64,000 nucleotides of DNA from Fischerella sp. PCC 9605 (GTDB taxonomy: Bacteria > Cyanobacteriota > Cyanobacteriia > Cyanobacteriales > Nostocaceae): positions 387,484-451,483 of the forward strand of contig NZ_KI912152.1 of assembly GCF_000517105.1 (NCBI RefSeq). The letters are read 5' to 3'. The notes beneath the pieces were generated by a model that did not search any database, was not told the DNA's origin, and saw nothing but the letters and a program-made list of their open reading frames with translations. The translations under genes were made by a program, and so were the position numbers. The first letter of the stretch is position 1. Each line of letters starts with the position of its first letter. Below, piece after piece: positions 1-10,726 of this stretch.

Positions 1-3000
1 AAGTATCCCCAAAACCTCTAGCGGTAAAATTCGCCGTCGTGCTTGTCGCGCTGGTTTTATAGCTGGAGATTTAAATATTGTCTGGGATTGGAGTAAGAAT
101 CCTGAAAATAAATCAGAGTTCCGTAATTTGCTGGCAGAGGTAGATGCTTTAAAGCAGCAAATAAAAGGTCAAAAACAGGAGAATGAAGTAGTAAAAGTAT
201 CTCCAGAATTAGAGAATATCCGCGTCAAATTACGCAATATTGTAGCTAATTTATTACAAGTAGACTTTGCCACAGTTGATATTCATCAACCTTTGATGGC
301 AATGGGTGCAGATTCTCTGGTAATGGTTGAAGCTGCTGAAGCTATAGAAAATTTGTTTGGGATTAATATTGAACTACGCCAATTGTTTGAAGAGTTAACA
401 ACTCTTGATGCTTTGGCTAATTACATCAGTCAAAATCAATCTTCATCAGCTAATTTAACAGCTTCAACACCAGTTAATCTTACACAAAAAACATCAGAGG
501 AAGAAACTATAGTTCCTCTTTCCGAAGCTCAAAAACAACTTTGGGTTTTGGCACAAATGGAAGATAATGGTTCGCTGGCTTATAACGTTTCTGCTACAGC
601 AGAATTAAAGGGTAATTTTCAGTTAGAAGCAATGCGTCAAGCAATGCAAAAACTAGTGAATCGTCATGAGGCTTTACGGACAAGCATCAGCAGTGAAGGC
701 AATTTTCAAAATATCTTGCCTGACTTAGAAGTTGAAATTCCTGTAATCAATTTCTCCTGCTTCAATCAAGAACAACGTCAGTCTCAAGTAGATAGGTGGT
801 TGAAGAAAGAAAGCTGCGACGTTTTTGATTTAAGCAAAGCTCCTTTATTCCGTTTTAATATCCTCAAACTAACGGAAAGACACCACTTACTTGTGTTCAC
901 GGCTCATCATATTATTGTTGATGGTTGGTCAATGGGAGTAATTCTGCAAGAATTAGCTGCTTTGTATTCAGCAGAATGTCAGAACTTTGACACCAGACTC
1001 AAGCCACCTATGCAATTAAGAGAATACATTGAGTGGCAAGAGCAGCAAAGTAACACACCAGAAATGAAACTGCATGAATCCTATTGGTTAGAACAATTTT
1101 CAGCTACAATTCCTATTTTAGACTTACCTACAGACCGTCCTCATCCACCCATAAAGACTTATAAAGGTAGCAGAACAACTATTCAGCTTGATGCTAATTT
1201 ATTCCGTCAAGTCAAGAAATTTAGTCAAGAAAATAGTTGTACTTTGTTGATGACTCTTTTATCTGTGTACACTACTTTACTGCACAGATTAACAGGTCAA
1301 GAAGATATTGTAGTTGGCGTTCCGGCCTCTGGAAGATTTAAAGGTAGTGAAGGACTTGTAGGTTATTGTTCTCACTTATTACCAATTAGAAGTTACATTG
1401 ATGGAAATGTGACATTTTTACAGCATTTGCAAATTACTAAAACTGAATTGTTAAATGCTTACGAACATCAAGATTATCCTTTTGCTAGGTTAATTGAAAC
1501 ACTGAAAACAACCAAAAATAAAAATTTATCGCCTCTAGTCACAGCAGTATTCAACTTAAACCGACCTTTAGCTGTGCCGCAGATGTTTGGAGTTGAGACA
1601 AGTTTATTATCTCAACCTGTTAGTTTTTTGGATCATGATATTTGTCTTAATGTCAGTGAGATAGACGGTGAATTGATTTTAGATTGTGATTACAATACTG
1701 ACTTATTTGATGCCAGCACTATTAATGGCATACTAGAAATTTTACAAACATTTTTGGAAAAAACTGTAACTAATCCTGAGCAGTTGCTAGCTACTATCCC
1801 CCTATTAAACGAATCTCAACGCCATCAATTATTGGTAGAATTTAACAAAACTAACAAAGAATATCCTCAAAATAAGTGCATTCATGAATTATTTGCGGAG
1901 CAAGTAGAAAAAACACCGGATGCGGTTGCTGTTGTATCTGGAGAGCAAAAACTTACTTACCGAGAATTAAATCACCGTGCTAACCAACTAGCGAATTATC
2001 TGCAAACACTGGGAGTGAAACCAGAAGTATTAGTAGGAATTTGCATTGAATCTTCTTGGGAAATGATGGTGGGAATGTTGGGTATTCTCAAAGCTGGTGG
2101 TGCTTATGTACCGCTTGATCCTAGTTATCCCCAAGAACGCTTGGATTATATTTTGTCTGATTCTCGTGTGTCAGTTTTGTTAACAACTGAGAATTTGCTG
2201 GCACAATTGCCTACGTATGGAGCCAAAGTTATCTGTTTAGATACACAATGGGAAGCAATTTCTAGTTATAGTCAAGCAAATCTTCAGTCTGATGTGCAGC
2301 CCAGCAACCTTGGTTATGTAATTTACACTTCTGGTTCTACAGGCAAGCCCAAAGGAGTGTTAGTTACACATCAGAATTTAGTAAATCATAGTAGCGCGAT
2401 CGCTCGCAAATTTCACCTCACATCTCAAGATAATGTCCTACAATTTGCAGCTTTGAGTTTTGATGTGGCCATAGAAGAAATCTTTCCTTCTTGGTTAAGC
2501 GGTGCAACGGTAGTGTTACGTCCCAATGAGATGTTTGCTTCTTTCGCAGACTTCGTTGAATTTATCAATAAACAAAATTTGACAGTTTTAAATTTACCGG
2601 CTGCATTCTGGCATGAATGGGTTTTAGATTTATCTCAATCCCAAGAATATTTACCAAAGTGTTTGCGGTTAGTGGTTGTGGGTAGCGAACAAGTCAGATG
2701 GGAACGAGTCGCTATGTGGCAAAAATACGTTGGTTGTCATATCAAACTACTCAATGCTTACGGCCCCACTGAAGCGACGATTACAGCCACAGTTTACGAA
2801 CCAGACTTGAGAAAGCTAAAAAATCAAACTGGTGGTGTACCTATCGGTCGTCCCATTGCCAATACCCAAGTTTATATTCTTGATAGAAATCTGCAACCAG
2901 TACCCATTGGTGTTGTGGGTGAACTTTACATTGGTGGTGCTGGTGTAGCTCGTGGATATCTCAACTGTTCCGAATTAACCTCAGAAAAGTTTGTTAACAA

Positions 3001-5065
3001 TCCTTTTGGTGATTCCAAATTGTATAAAACAGGCGATTTGGCGCGTTACTTAAAGGATAGCAATATTGAATTTATTGGGCGCATTGATAACCAAGTTAAA
3101 ATTCGCGGTTTCCGAATTGAACTAGGAGAAATTGAGTCTATTCTCAATACTTATCCCCAGGTAAAACAAGCAATAGTCATTGCCAGAGAAGATAATGCTG
3201 GTAACAAGCGATTAGTAGCTTATGTAGTTGCTAACACTGATACACTTGATACTCAGCAACTGCACTCTGAACTCAAACAGAAATTACCGAATTATATGGT
3301 TCCTAGTGCATTTGTAACCCTCGATGCACTACCCTTGACTCCTAACGGTAAAGTAGACCGGAAAGCATTACCAGCACCAGATAAAAATACAGCAATAGAT
3401 GTAGTTTCACCTACCACATCCACTCAAGAAATACTAGCCAAAATCTGGGCTGAGGTACTGGGTGTAGAACAAGTAAGTATTTACGATAACTTCTTTGAAT
3501 TAGGTGGAGATTCTATTCTCAGTATTCAGGTAGTAACTCGCGCAAATGCAGAGGGTTTGGTGCTGACTCCCAAACAGCTATTTCAACACCAAACTATTGC
3601 AGATTTATCTACTGTGGTGACGACAAACACCACTGTTACAGCCGAACAAGGTGTAGTCACAGGCACAGTACCCTTAACACCCATCCAGTATTGGTTTTTT
3701 GAGCAGAATTTACCGAATCCCTCTCACTATAACCAGTCTGTAATGTTGGAGGTATCACCAGACCTCAAGCCAGAGCTATTAGAACAAGCTTTACAGCAAC
3801 TACTGATACATCATGATGCTCTACGTCTACGCTTTACATTGTCTGCATCCAATGTAACTCAGTTTAACGCTGAATATGAAGAAACACAGGTTTTCTCTTG
3901 CATAGATTTATCAAAATTATCTCCAATAGAACAGCAATCAGCCCTAAAATCAACTGCTGATGAAATGCAAACTCAACTCAACCTATCACAAGGTTCTTTG
4001 ATGCGAGCTATACTGTTCCGTCTAGGCAATAACCAACCAGGACGTTTGTTGCTCATCGTACATCATTTAGCAGTCGATGGTGTTTCTTGGCGGATTTTAC
4101 TAGCAGATTTGTTTACAGCTTATCAGCAACTTAGTCATGGTTTAGCAATTCAATTACCAGCAAAAACAACTTCTTTCAAAGATTGGGCAAACCGACTGAG
4201 CGAATATGCTTCAAGTCCAGCATTAGCTACAGAGTTGAATTACTGGTTAACTCAATCTGCTTGTAATGTCCCGCCTTTACCAGTGGACTATATTGCTGGG
4301 AAAGAGAAAAATACAATAGCCTCAGCAGAACAAGTATCAGTTTCTTTGAGTGTGGAACAAACCCAAGCACTACTGCAAGATGTACCTTCTACCTACAACA
4401 CCCAAATTAATGATGTCTTGCTGACTGCTTTGATGCAAACTTTTGCTGATTGGACTGGCGAGAATACTTTATTAGTTGACTTGGAAGGCCACGGACGAGA
4501 AGAATTATTTGAGGATGTGGACTTATCCCGTACCGTTGGCTGGTTTACTTCTGTCTTTCCTGTGAAGTTAGAACTTAATCATCATCTTCAGGGGGAAGCA
4601 CTCAAATCAATTAAAGAACAATTACGGCAAATTCCCAATCGTGGTATTGGTTATGGTGTGTTGCGATATTTGAGTCAGGATAAGCAATTACAATCTCTAC
4701 CCCAACCACAAATCAGTTTTAACTACTTGGGACAATTGGATGGAGTTCGTTCTTCTTCAATGCTTTTAGGATTCGCTAAGGAGTCAACTGGACTCACCCA
4801 TTGTCCTCAAGGATACCGTAGTCATCTACTAGAAGTAGATGGTTTTGTGGTTGATGGCAAATTGCAACTGAATTGGACTTATAGCAGTAGTTTTCATCAC
4901 AGACATACTATTGAGTTTTTGGCTGGGATGTTCATCAAAATATTGGAATCTTTGATTTATCACTGTGTTGATGTGGAAGTTGGTAGTTATACACCTTCGG
5001 ACTTTCCGGAAGCTGGGTTAAATCAATATGAACTGGAATTATTACTCGGCAAACTGTCTGTGTGA
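1..5065 (+). CDS. NRPS, FAAL(partial)-ACP-C-A-PCP-E, 5' end outside window
   Basis: The reading frame is open from base 2, so the gene starts upstream. The first codons give IPKTSSGKIRRR, the C-terminal signature of fatty-acyl-AMP ligases. An acyl carrier domain follows (GADSL near 305), then a condensation domain with HHIIVDGWS near 905. The adenylation domain has YTSGSTGKPKG near 2325, and the carrier has LGGDS near 3500. An epimerisation domain ends the protein (HHLAVDGVSW near 4060, then VGWFTSVFP and a NYLGQLDG-type motif). Such a protein activates a fatty acid, loads it on the ACP, couples it to one amino acid and epimerises that residue. The binding-pocket code read by eye is D-V-E-N-V-V-A-I-T-K, which I cannot assign. 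It is the first gene of a three-gene operon. Confidence 0.93.
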   Translation, partial: SIPKTSSGKIRRRACRAGFIAGDLNIVWDWSKNPENKSEFRNLLAEVDALKQQIKGQKQENEVVKVSPELENIRVKLRNIVANLLQVDFATVDIHQPLMAMGADSLVMVEAAEAIENLFGINIELRQLFEELTTLDALANYISQNQSSSANLTASTPVNLTQKTSEEETIVPLSEAQKQLWVLAQMEDNGSLAYNVSATAELKGNFQLEAMRQAMQKLVNRHEALRTSISSEGNFQNILPDLEVEIPVINFSCFNQEQRQSQVDRWLKKESCDVFDLSKAPLFRFNILKLTERHHLLVFTAHHIIVDGWSMGVILQELAALYSAECQNFDTRLKPPMQLREYIEWQEQQSNTPEMKLHESYWLEQFSATIPILDLPTDRPHPPIKTYKGSRTTIQLDANLFRQVKKFSQENSCTLLMTLLSVYTTLLHRLTGQEDIVVGVPASGRFKGSEGLVGYCSHLLPIRSYIDGNVTFLQHLQITKTELLNAYEHQDYPFARLIETLKTTKNKNLSPLVTAVFNLNRPLAVPQMFGVETSLLSQPVSFLDHDICLNVSEIDGELILDCDYNTDLFDASTINGILEILQTFLEKTVTNPEQLLATIPLLNESQRHQLLVEFNKTNKEYPQNKCIHELFAEQVEKTPDAVAVVSGEQKLTYRELNHRANQLANYLQTLGVKPEVLVGICIESSWEMMVGMLGILKAGGAYVPLDPSYPQERLDYILSDSRVSVLLTTENLLAQLPTYGAKVICLDTQWEAISSYSQANLQSDVQPSNLGYVIYTSGSTGKPKGVLVTHQNLVNHSSAIARKFHLTSQDNVLQFAALSFDVAIEEIFPSWLSGATVVLRPNEMFASFADFVEFINKQNLTVLNLPAAFWHEWVLDLSQSQEYLPKCLRLVVVGSEQVRWERVAMWQKYVGCHIKLLNAYGPTEATITATVYEPDLRKLKNQTGGVPIGRPIANTQVYILDRNLQPVPIGVVGELYIGGAGVARGYLNCSELTSEKFVNNPFGDSKLYKTGDLARYLKDSNIEFIGRIDNQVKIRGFRIELGEIESILNTYPQVKQAIVIAREDNAGNKRLVAYVVANTDTLDTQQLHSELKQKLPNYMVPSAFVTLDALPLTPNGKVDRKALPAPDKNTAIDVVSPTTSTQEILAKIWAEVLGVEQVSIYDNFFELGGDSILSIQVVTRANAEGLVLTPKQLFQHQTIADLSTVVTTNTTVTAEQGVVTGTVPLTPIQYWFFEQNLPNPSHYNQSVMLEVSPDLKPELLEQALQQLLIHHDALRLRFTLSASNVTQFNAEYEETQVFSCIDLSKLSPIEQQSALKSTADEMQTQLNLSQGSLMRAILFRLGNNQPGRLLLIVHHLAVDGVSWRILLADLFTAYQQLSHGLAIQLPAKTTSFKDWANRLSEYASSPALATELNYWLTQSACNVPPLPVDYIAGKEKNTIASAEQVSVSLSVEQTQALLQDVPSTYNTQINDVLLTALMQTFADWTGENTLLVDLEGHGREELFEDVDLSRTVGWFTSVFPVKLELNHHLQGEALKSIKEQLRQIPNRGIGYGVLRYLSQDKQLQSLPQPQISFNYLGQLDGVRSSSMLLGFAKESTGLTHCPQGYRSHLLEVDGFVVDGKLQLNWTYSSSFHHRHTIEFLAGMFIKILESLIYHCVDVEVGSYTPSDFPEAGLNQYELELLLGKLSV

Positions 5066-5165
5066 GGAGAATTTAACAGGTTTTTAACGCCAAGTATTGT
5101 GTTTTAGACGCTTTGGCTTTCCGCAGGGTGTTAAACGCGAAATTTTAATGACAAAGGAGAGAATT

Positions 5166-8100
5166 ATGAACAAGCAAAATAAAAATATCGAGTCGATTTA
5201 TCCTCTTTCTCCGATGCAGCAGGGTATGTTATTTCACACTCTTTATGCACCCGAATCAGGGGTTTATGTTGAGCAGTTAAGCTGTACTTTGAAAGGAAAC
5301 TTACAGATTACAGCGTTTGAGCGTGCTTGGCAACAAGTAGTAGATAGACATTCTATTTTACGTACTCTTTTTGTTTGGGAACATGGAAAACAACCTCTGC
5401 AAGTTGTGTGTAAGTCGGTTAACTTGCCTTGGATAATTCATGATTGGCAGAAGTTATCTGCTATTGAACAGCAGGAAGGTTTGCAGGCTTTGTTGGAGAG
5501 AGAACGTAAGACTGGTTTTGCATTAGATAAAGCACCGTTAATGCGTTGTACTCTGATTAAATTGCAGGAAGATACTTATGAATTTATTTGGAGTCATCAT
5601 CATTTATTAATGGATGGTTGGTGTTTATCTATCATCCTCAAAGAAGTTTTCGCTTTTTACGAAGCTGGAATTCAAGGAAAAAATTTACACTTATCTCTAC
5701 CACGTCCTTACAAAGACTACATCCTCTGGCAACAGCAGCAAGATTATTCTCAAGCAGAGATGTTCTGGCGGCAAAGACTCAAAGGTTTTCATGCTCCTAC
5801 ACCTTTACTAGGAGATAAAAACACCCATCCTCAACACATTCAAAATCATCAACATCTGCAATTATCTCCTTCCCTGACTGCCAGCCTTAAATCTTTGGCG
5901 GTGACAAATCATCTGACAATGAACACTATCTTACAAGGTGCTTGGGGGTTAATCTTAAGTCGTTACAGTGGGGAACAAGATGTAGTTTTTGGCACTACTG
6001 TTTCCGGTCGTCCCACTGCTTTATCGGGAGTAGAATCAATGGTGGGGCTGTTTATTAATACATTGCCAGTACGAGTCAAAATATCAGAGGAAATAGAGTT
6101 ATTACTGTGGCTAAAAGGGCTACAACTGCAACAAGTAGAACAAGAGGAATATTCATATACTCCACTGGTTGATATTCAGGGATGGAGTGAAGTACCTCGT
6201 GAAATGCCCTTGTTTGAAAGTTTAGTTGTTTTTGAGAATTATCCATTAGATGCTTCGTTAAAAGCACAAAATAGCAGCATTCAAGTTAGCAATGTTCGTA
6301 ACTTTGAGCAAACTAATTATCCTCTCATACTTATAGCTGAACCTGGAGAACAATTGTCTATACGGATTAGCTATGATACTAGCCAATTTGCAGATGATAG
6401 CATTAAACGAATGTTAGGACATCTGCAAGTTTTGCTGGAAAGCATTGCCGAAAATCCTCACCAAAAATTAGAGAACCTGCCATTACTCACACCAGCAGAA
6501 CGGCATCAACTATTAGTAGAATGGAACAATACTCAAACTGAATATCCGCAAGAAAAATGTCTTCATGAATTGTTTGAGGCACAAGTAGAAAAAATGCCGG
6601 ATGCAGTAGCTGTTGTATTTAGAGACCAACAGATAACTTACCGAGAATTAAACAATCGTGCCAACCAACTAGCACATCATTTACAAACATTAGGAGTTGC
6701 ACCAGAAGTATTGGTAGGTATCTGTGTCAATCGTTCTCTGGAAATGATGGTAGGACTGTTAGGAATTCTCAAAGCTGGTGGTGCTTATATACCCTTAGAT
6801 CCCACATATCCCCCAGAACGTTTGGCTTATATGTTGGCAGATTCACAATTACCAATACTGTTGACTCAAAAGCAACTATTAGACAAACTTCCACAACATC
6901 AAGCACAAACAATTTGTCTAGATGAAAATGAGGAAAATTTTGTTAATTACCCTCAAGATAATCCTAACAGCGCAGTCAAACCTGACAATTTAGCTTACAT
7001 AATTTATACCTCTGGATCTACAGGCAAACCCAAAGGAACAATGATTGTCCATCGTGGCATAGTGAACTATTTAAGCTGGTGTATAAAAGCCTATAATGTT
7101 GCTGTAGGAGAAGGTTCTACTGTCAATTCTTCTATTGGTTTTGATGCCACTATTACCAGTTTATTTTCTCCTTTAATAGTGGGGGGTAAAGTGGTGCTTT
7201 TGCCAGAAGAAAATGAAATTGAAGAACTCAAAAAATCTTTGTGTTCTGGGACTAGATTCAGCCTAGTAAAAATTACTCCTGCTCATTTAGACATCCTCAG
7301 TCATTTATTAGCTAATGAACAAGTAAACATTCAAGTACAAGCATTTATTATTGGTGGTGAAGCCTTATCAGAAAAAGTAGCTTCTTTTTGGCTGCAAAAA
7401 GCACCGTCAACTAAATTAATTAACGAATACGGCCCCACAGAAACAGTAGTAGGATGCTGTATTTACGAAGTTGAAAAACAAAGCTTTCCAGGAGGAAATA
7501 TCCCTATCGGTCGTCCCATTGCCAATACCGAGCTATATATTTTGGATAACCATTTACAACCAGTTCCGATTGGAGTTATGGGTGAGTTGTATATCGGTGG
7601 TGCTGGTGTCGCTAGAGGTTATCTCAATCGTCCCGAATTAACTTCAGAAAGATTTATTAACAGTCCATTTAATAAATCAAGATTATATAAAACAGGAGAT
7701 TTAGCTCGTTACCTTCCGGATGGAAATATTGAATATCTTGGACGTATCGACCATCAGGTAAAAATTCGCGGATTTCGGGTCGAACTTGGAGAGATAGAAT
7801 CCTTAATTGCTCAATATCCAAATGTTGTTTCTACAACAGTTATTGCTCGTGAAGATAAGCCGGGCCATAAAAAGTTAGTTGCCTATATTGTTCCTGAAAA
7901 ATTACAAAATTTTTCTGATAAGAAATTATATCAATTTTTGCAAGAAAAATTACCGCATTACATGGTTCCATCTGCTTTTGTGCAGCTAGATATTCTACCT
8001 CTAACTCCTAATGGTAAAGTAGACCGTAAAGCATTATCCGCACCTAATAGTTCCGAGATTTATGTTTCTCATGATTTTGTTGCTCCGAGAAATAACATAG

Positions 8101-9152
8101 AGTTACAACTAGCACAAATTTGGGAAGATATTTTAAATATTCGACCTATCGGTATTAAAGATAACTTCTTTAATCTTGGTGGACATTCACTGTTAATAGT
8201 GCGGCTGATGGCTCAGATTCAGCAGCATTTTGGCATCAATTTACCTTTAGCAACAATTCTCCAAAATCCTACGGTTGCTCAAATAGCAAATACTCTTAGT
8301 CAACATACAAATTCTTTAGCAAATTCCGCATTAGCTGCTATTAACAGAAATGGCTCTAATATCCCTTTATTCTGTGTACCTGGAGTTGGTGGCAATGGTT
8401 TGTATTTCTACAATTTGGCACATCATTTAGGTGCAGAACAGCCTTTTTACACTTTCCAAGCACAAGGATTGGATGGTAAATCAAAACCTCACACCAGTAT
8501 TGAAGATATAGCAGCCCAATATGTTCAAACAATGCAAACTGTACAACCTCAAGGACCTTATATTTTGGGAGGTTATTCGTTTGGCAGCAACATAGCTTTT
8601 GAAATGACTCAACAATTGAAAAAACAAGGTCATGAAGTTGCTTTACTTGCTGTTCTGGATAATTTTGCGCCAATTAATAGTAACAAACCCAAAGATTTTC
8701 ATTTGGATGAAGCAACTAGACTCAAACATATAGTTCGTGTTGTGGAACGCCTATCTGGGAAAAAGTTAGAAGTTGATTATGAGGTTTGGCAAAAACTCAA
8801 TTTGGAGGGACAATTAAATTACCTTCAGGAACAATTTAGCGAAATTACAACTGATCAACTTCGTGGTTTAATCCAAGTTTTCGATGCCAATGTCCAAGCT
8901 GGAATTAATTATCTCCCACAAGCGATTTATCCAATTCCGATTGTTTTGTTTCAAGCAAGTGAGGATGATGCTGAAGATACTTTTATTCCAGCAGATGCAG
9001 CCTGGGGTTGGAACAAACTTTCTTCTACACGGGTAGAAATTCAAACAGTTCCAGGAAATCATCACAGTATGCTCAGTAAACCTCACGTTCAAGTATTGGC
9101 TCAGAAGCTCAAAGCTTGCATCAATCAAGTTCAAACTGTGGGAGTAGCATAA
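5166..9152 (+). CDS. NRPS, C-A-PCP-TE termination module
   Basis: The protein has about 1328 residues. The condensation domain comes first, with HHHLLMDGW in the region 10-440; as it follows an E domain it should be of the DCL type. The adenylation domain spans roughly 460-990 (YTSGSTGKPKG). The carrier (LGGHS) is near 1030, and the C-terminal thioesterase has GYSFG. The pocket code read by eye is D-A-T-K-I-G-E-V-G-K, close to published Asn-type codes, so Asn is a tentative substrate. The start at 5166 is preceded by AAAGGAGAG; upstream in-frame starts at 5097 and 5148 have no such site. The gene adds a second residue and releases the acyl dipeptide. Confidence 0.94.
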   Translation: MNKQNKNIESIYPLSPMQQGMLFHTLYAPESGVYVEQLSCTLKGNLQITAFERAWQQVVDRHSILRTLFVWEHGKQPLQVVCKSVNLPWIIHDWQKLSAIEQQEGLQALLERERKTGFALDKAPLMRCTLIKLQEDTYEFIWSHHHLLMDGWCLSIILKEVFAFYEAGIQGKNLHLSLPRPYKDYILWQQQQDYSQAEMFWRQRLKGFHAPTPLLGDKNTHPQHIQNHQHLQLSPSLTASLKSLAVTNHLTMNTILQGAWGLILSRYSGEQDVVFGTTVSGRPTALSGVESMVGLFINTLPVRVKISEEIELLLWLKGLQLQQVEQEEYSYTPLVDIQGWSEVPREMPLFESLVVFENYPLDASLKAQNSSIQVSNVRNFEQTNYPLILIAEPGEQLSIRISYDTSQFADDSIKRMLGHLQVLLESIAENPHQKLENLPLLTPAERHQLLVEWNNTQTEYPQEKCLHELFEAQVEKMPDAVAVVFRDQQITYRELNNRANQLAHHLQTLGVAPEVLVGICVNRSLEMMVGLLGILKAGGAYIPLDPTYPPERLAYMLADSQLPILLTQKQLLDKLPQHQAQTICLDENEENFVNYPQDNPNSAVKPDNLAYIIYTSGSTGKPKGTMIVHRGIVNYLSWCIKAYNVAVGEGSTVNSSIGFDATITSLFSPLIVGGKVVLLPEENEIEELKKSLCSGTRFSLVKITPAHLDILSHLLANEQVNIQVQAFIIGGEALSEKVASFWLQKAPSTKLINEYGPTETVVGCCIYEVEKQSFPGGNIPIGRPIANTELYILDNHLQPVPIGVMGELYIGGAGVARGYLNRPELTSERFINSPFNKSRLYKTGDLARYLPDGNIEYLGRIDHQVKIRGFRVELGEIESLIAQYPNVVSTTVIAREDKPGHKKLVAYIVPEKLQNFSDKKLYQFLQEKLPHYMVPSAFVQLDILPLTPNGKVDRKALSAPNSSEIYVSHDFVAPRNNIELQLAQIWEDILNIRPIGIKDNFFNLGGHSLLIVRLMAQIQQHFGINLPLATILQNPTVAQIANTLSQHTNSLANSALAAINRNGSNIPLFCVPGVGGNGLYFYNLAHHLGAEQPFYTFQAQGLDGKSKPHTSIEDIAAQYVQTMQTVQPQGPYILGGYSFGSNIAFEMTQQLKKQGHEVALLAVLDNFAPINSNKPKDFHLDEATRLKHIVRVVERLSGKKLEVDYEVWQKLNLEGQLNYLQEQFSEITTDQLRGLIQVFDANVQAGINYLPQAIYPIPIVLFQASEDDAEDTFIPADAAWGWNKLSSTRVEIQTVPGNHHSMLSKPHVQVLAQKLKACINQVQTVGVA

Positions 9153-9153
9153 G

Positions 9154-10467
9154 ATGATTCAACCCCTAGTTGTTAAAGGAATGCAAGTCTTTATACTTAT
9201 ATGGCTGGGACAAATAGCTTCTTTGACTGGTTCTGGACTTACTAATTTTGCTTTGGGTGTTTGGGTATATCAGCATACTGGTTCAGTGACTCAATTTGCT
9301 TTAATTTCTTTATTTGCAACCATCCCACGAGTGATTATTTCTCCTCTGGCTGGTGCTTTGGTAGACCGTTGGCAGCGTCGTTGGGTAATGATAATTGCCG
9401 ATTCTGGTGCAGGAATAAGTACGCTCTTATTGTTTCTGTTGTTAGGTACTAATAATCTAGAAATTTGGCATATATATCTAATAACAATTGCTAGTGCTAG
9501 TTTTAGTGCTTTTCAATGGCCAGCTTACAATGCTGCTATAGCCTTAATAGTTCCCAAAGCACAGCTGATTCGTGCTAATGGGATGATGGAATTGGGAGAA
9601 GCTTTATCTCATCTAATTTCGCCTGTGCTAGCTGGCGTTTTGTTAGCTAAAATCCAGCTACAAGGAATTATTCTGATTGACTTTATCAGCTTTATTTTCT
9701 CTTTGTTTATCCTCATAAGCATTCAGTTCCCTAATGACAAAAATAATAGGACAAAGAAAATAGCTAAAAGTTCATTATTCAAGGAAATATTCTATGGTTT
9801 TCAATACATTTTTCAGAGGAAAGGATTATTAGGACTACTAATATTTTCTGCTATCACTGACTTAGGGTTGGGAGTAGTTCAAGTGTTAATCACACCCTTA
9901 GTATTGTCTTTTGCTTCACCAACTGCTTTAGGAAGCATTATGTCTATTGGTGGTGTTGGTATGTTAATTGGTAGTTTAGTTATAACTCTTTATAAAAGAG
10001 GGCAAAGTGCAATCAATAATGTATTTATGTTTCAGTTCTTAGGTGGGTTATCAATTTTATTTGCCGGTTTAAGAACTTCTGTGAAACTTTCCGCATTGGC
10101 GGCGTTTTTATTCTTTTTTGGCTGGCCGATAATTAACAGTTCTACTAGATTGATTTTTCAAAAGAAAGTCGCGCCTGATGTTCAAGGAAGAGTCTTTGCA
10201 TTCATTGGAGGAGTTACCGGAATATCTTTTCCCTTGGCTTATTTAGTGGCTGGGCCGCTTGCAGATGAAGTGTTTGAACCATTAATGTCTGTTAATGGTT
10301 TACTAGCCGGAAGTATTGGACAAATAATTGGTGTTGGAATAGGACGAGGGATTGCACTAATATTTGTGCTAACGGGAGTAATGACGATAGTAATCACCAT
10401 TGTTGGATATCATTATCCTCCTTTGAGAAGAGTTGAACAAGAATTACCTGATGTAATTGTCACTTAA
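9154..10467 (+). CDS. MFS exporter of the NRPS operon
   Basis: This 437-residue hydrophobic protein has about 12 predicted membrane segments. The motif DRWQRRWV sits between helices 2 and 3, as in the MFS_3 (enterobactin-exporter-like) group. The start codon lies one base after the stop of the NRPS gene, so translation is probably coupled. By position it most likely exports the lipopeptide and may protect the producer; the substrate is inferred from context only. Confidence 0.85.
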   Translation: MIQPLVVKGMQVFILIWLGQIASLTGSGLTNFALGVWVYQHTGSVTQFALISLFATIPRVIISPLAGALVDRWQRRWVMIIADSGAGISTLLLFLLLGTNNLEIWHIYLITIASASFSAFQWPAYNAAIALIVPKAQLIRANGMMELGEALSHLISPVLAGVLLAKIQLQGIILIDFISFIFSLFILISIQFPNDKNNRTKKIAKSSLFKEIFYGFQYIFQRKGLLGLLIFSAITDLGLGVVQVLITPLVLSFASPTALGSIMSIGGVGMLIGSLVITLYKRGQSAINNVFMFQFLGGLSILFAGLRTSVKLSALAAFLFFFGWPIINSSTRLIFQKKVAPDVQGRVFAFIGGVTGISFPLAYLVAGPLADEVFEPLMSVNGLLAGSIGQIIGVGIGRGIALIFVLTGVMTIVITIVGYHYPPLRRVEQELPDVIVT

Positions 10468-10497
10468 AGGATAAAGTGGTCGCACTCAGAGTGATAA

Positions 10498-10538
10498 GAA
10501 AACTGTCCGATTAAGGCGGCTTTTTACTGACAGTTTTC
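10498..10538 (+). terminator. possible terminator hairpin after the NRPS operon
   Basis: A 10-bp inverted repeat (GAAAACTGTC with its complement) encloses about 21 bases that include a T-run. It lies 31 bases after the MFS stop. It could end the operon transcript, but the loop is long. The rest of 10468-10726 shows nothing I recognise. Confidence 0.3.
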
Positions 10539-10726
10539 ATGACCAAGCCAAGCCCAAAGGGTCTTGGTGTGGGATGTAGAGAGAAAACTTGAGTCGCCAA
10601 AAGAAGCCGATTTGGGTCAGCACCAAAATTGACAAACATTCTGCTGAAGAAGCAGACCACTTTTACCAGAAGTCTCATACAATTTTGGTTGTTAGTTCCG
10701 CGCTGCTTTAAAGCGCTCGTTGCAAC

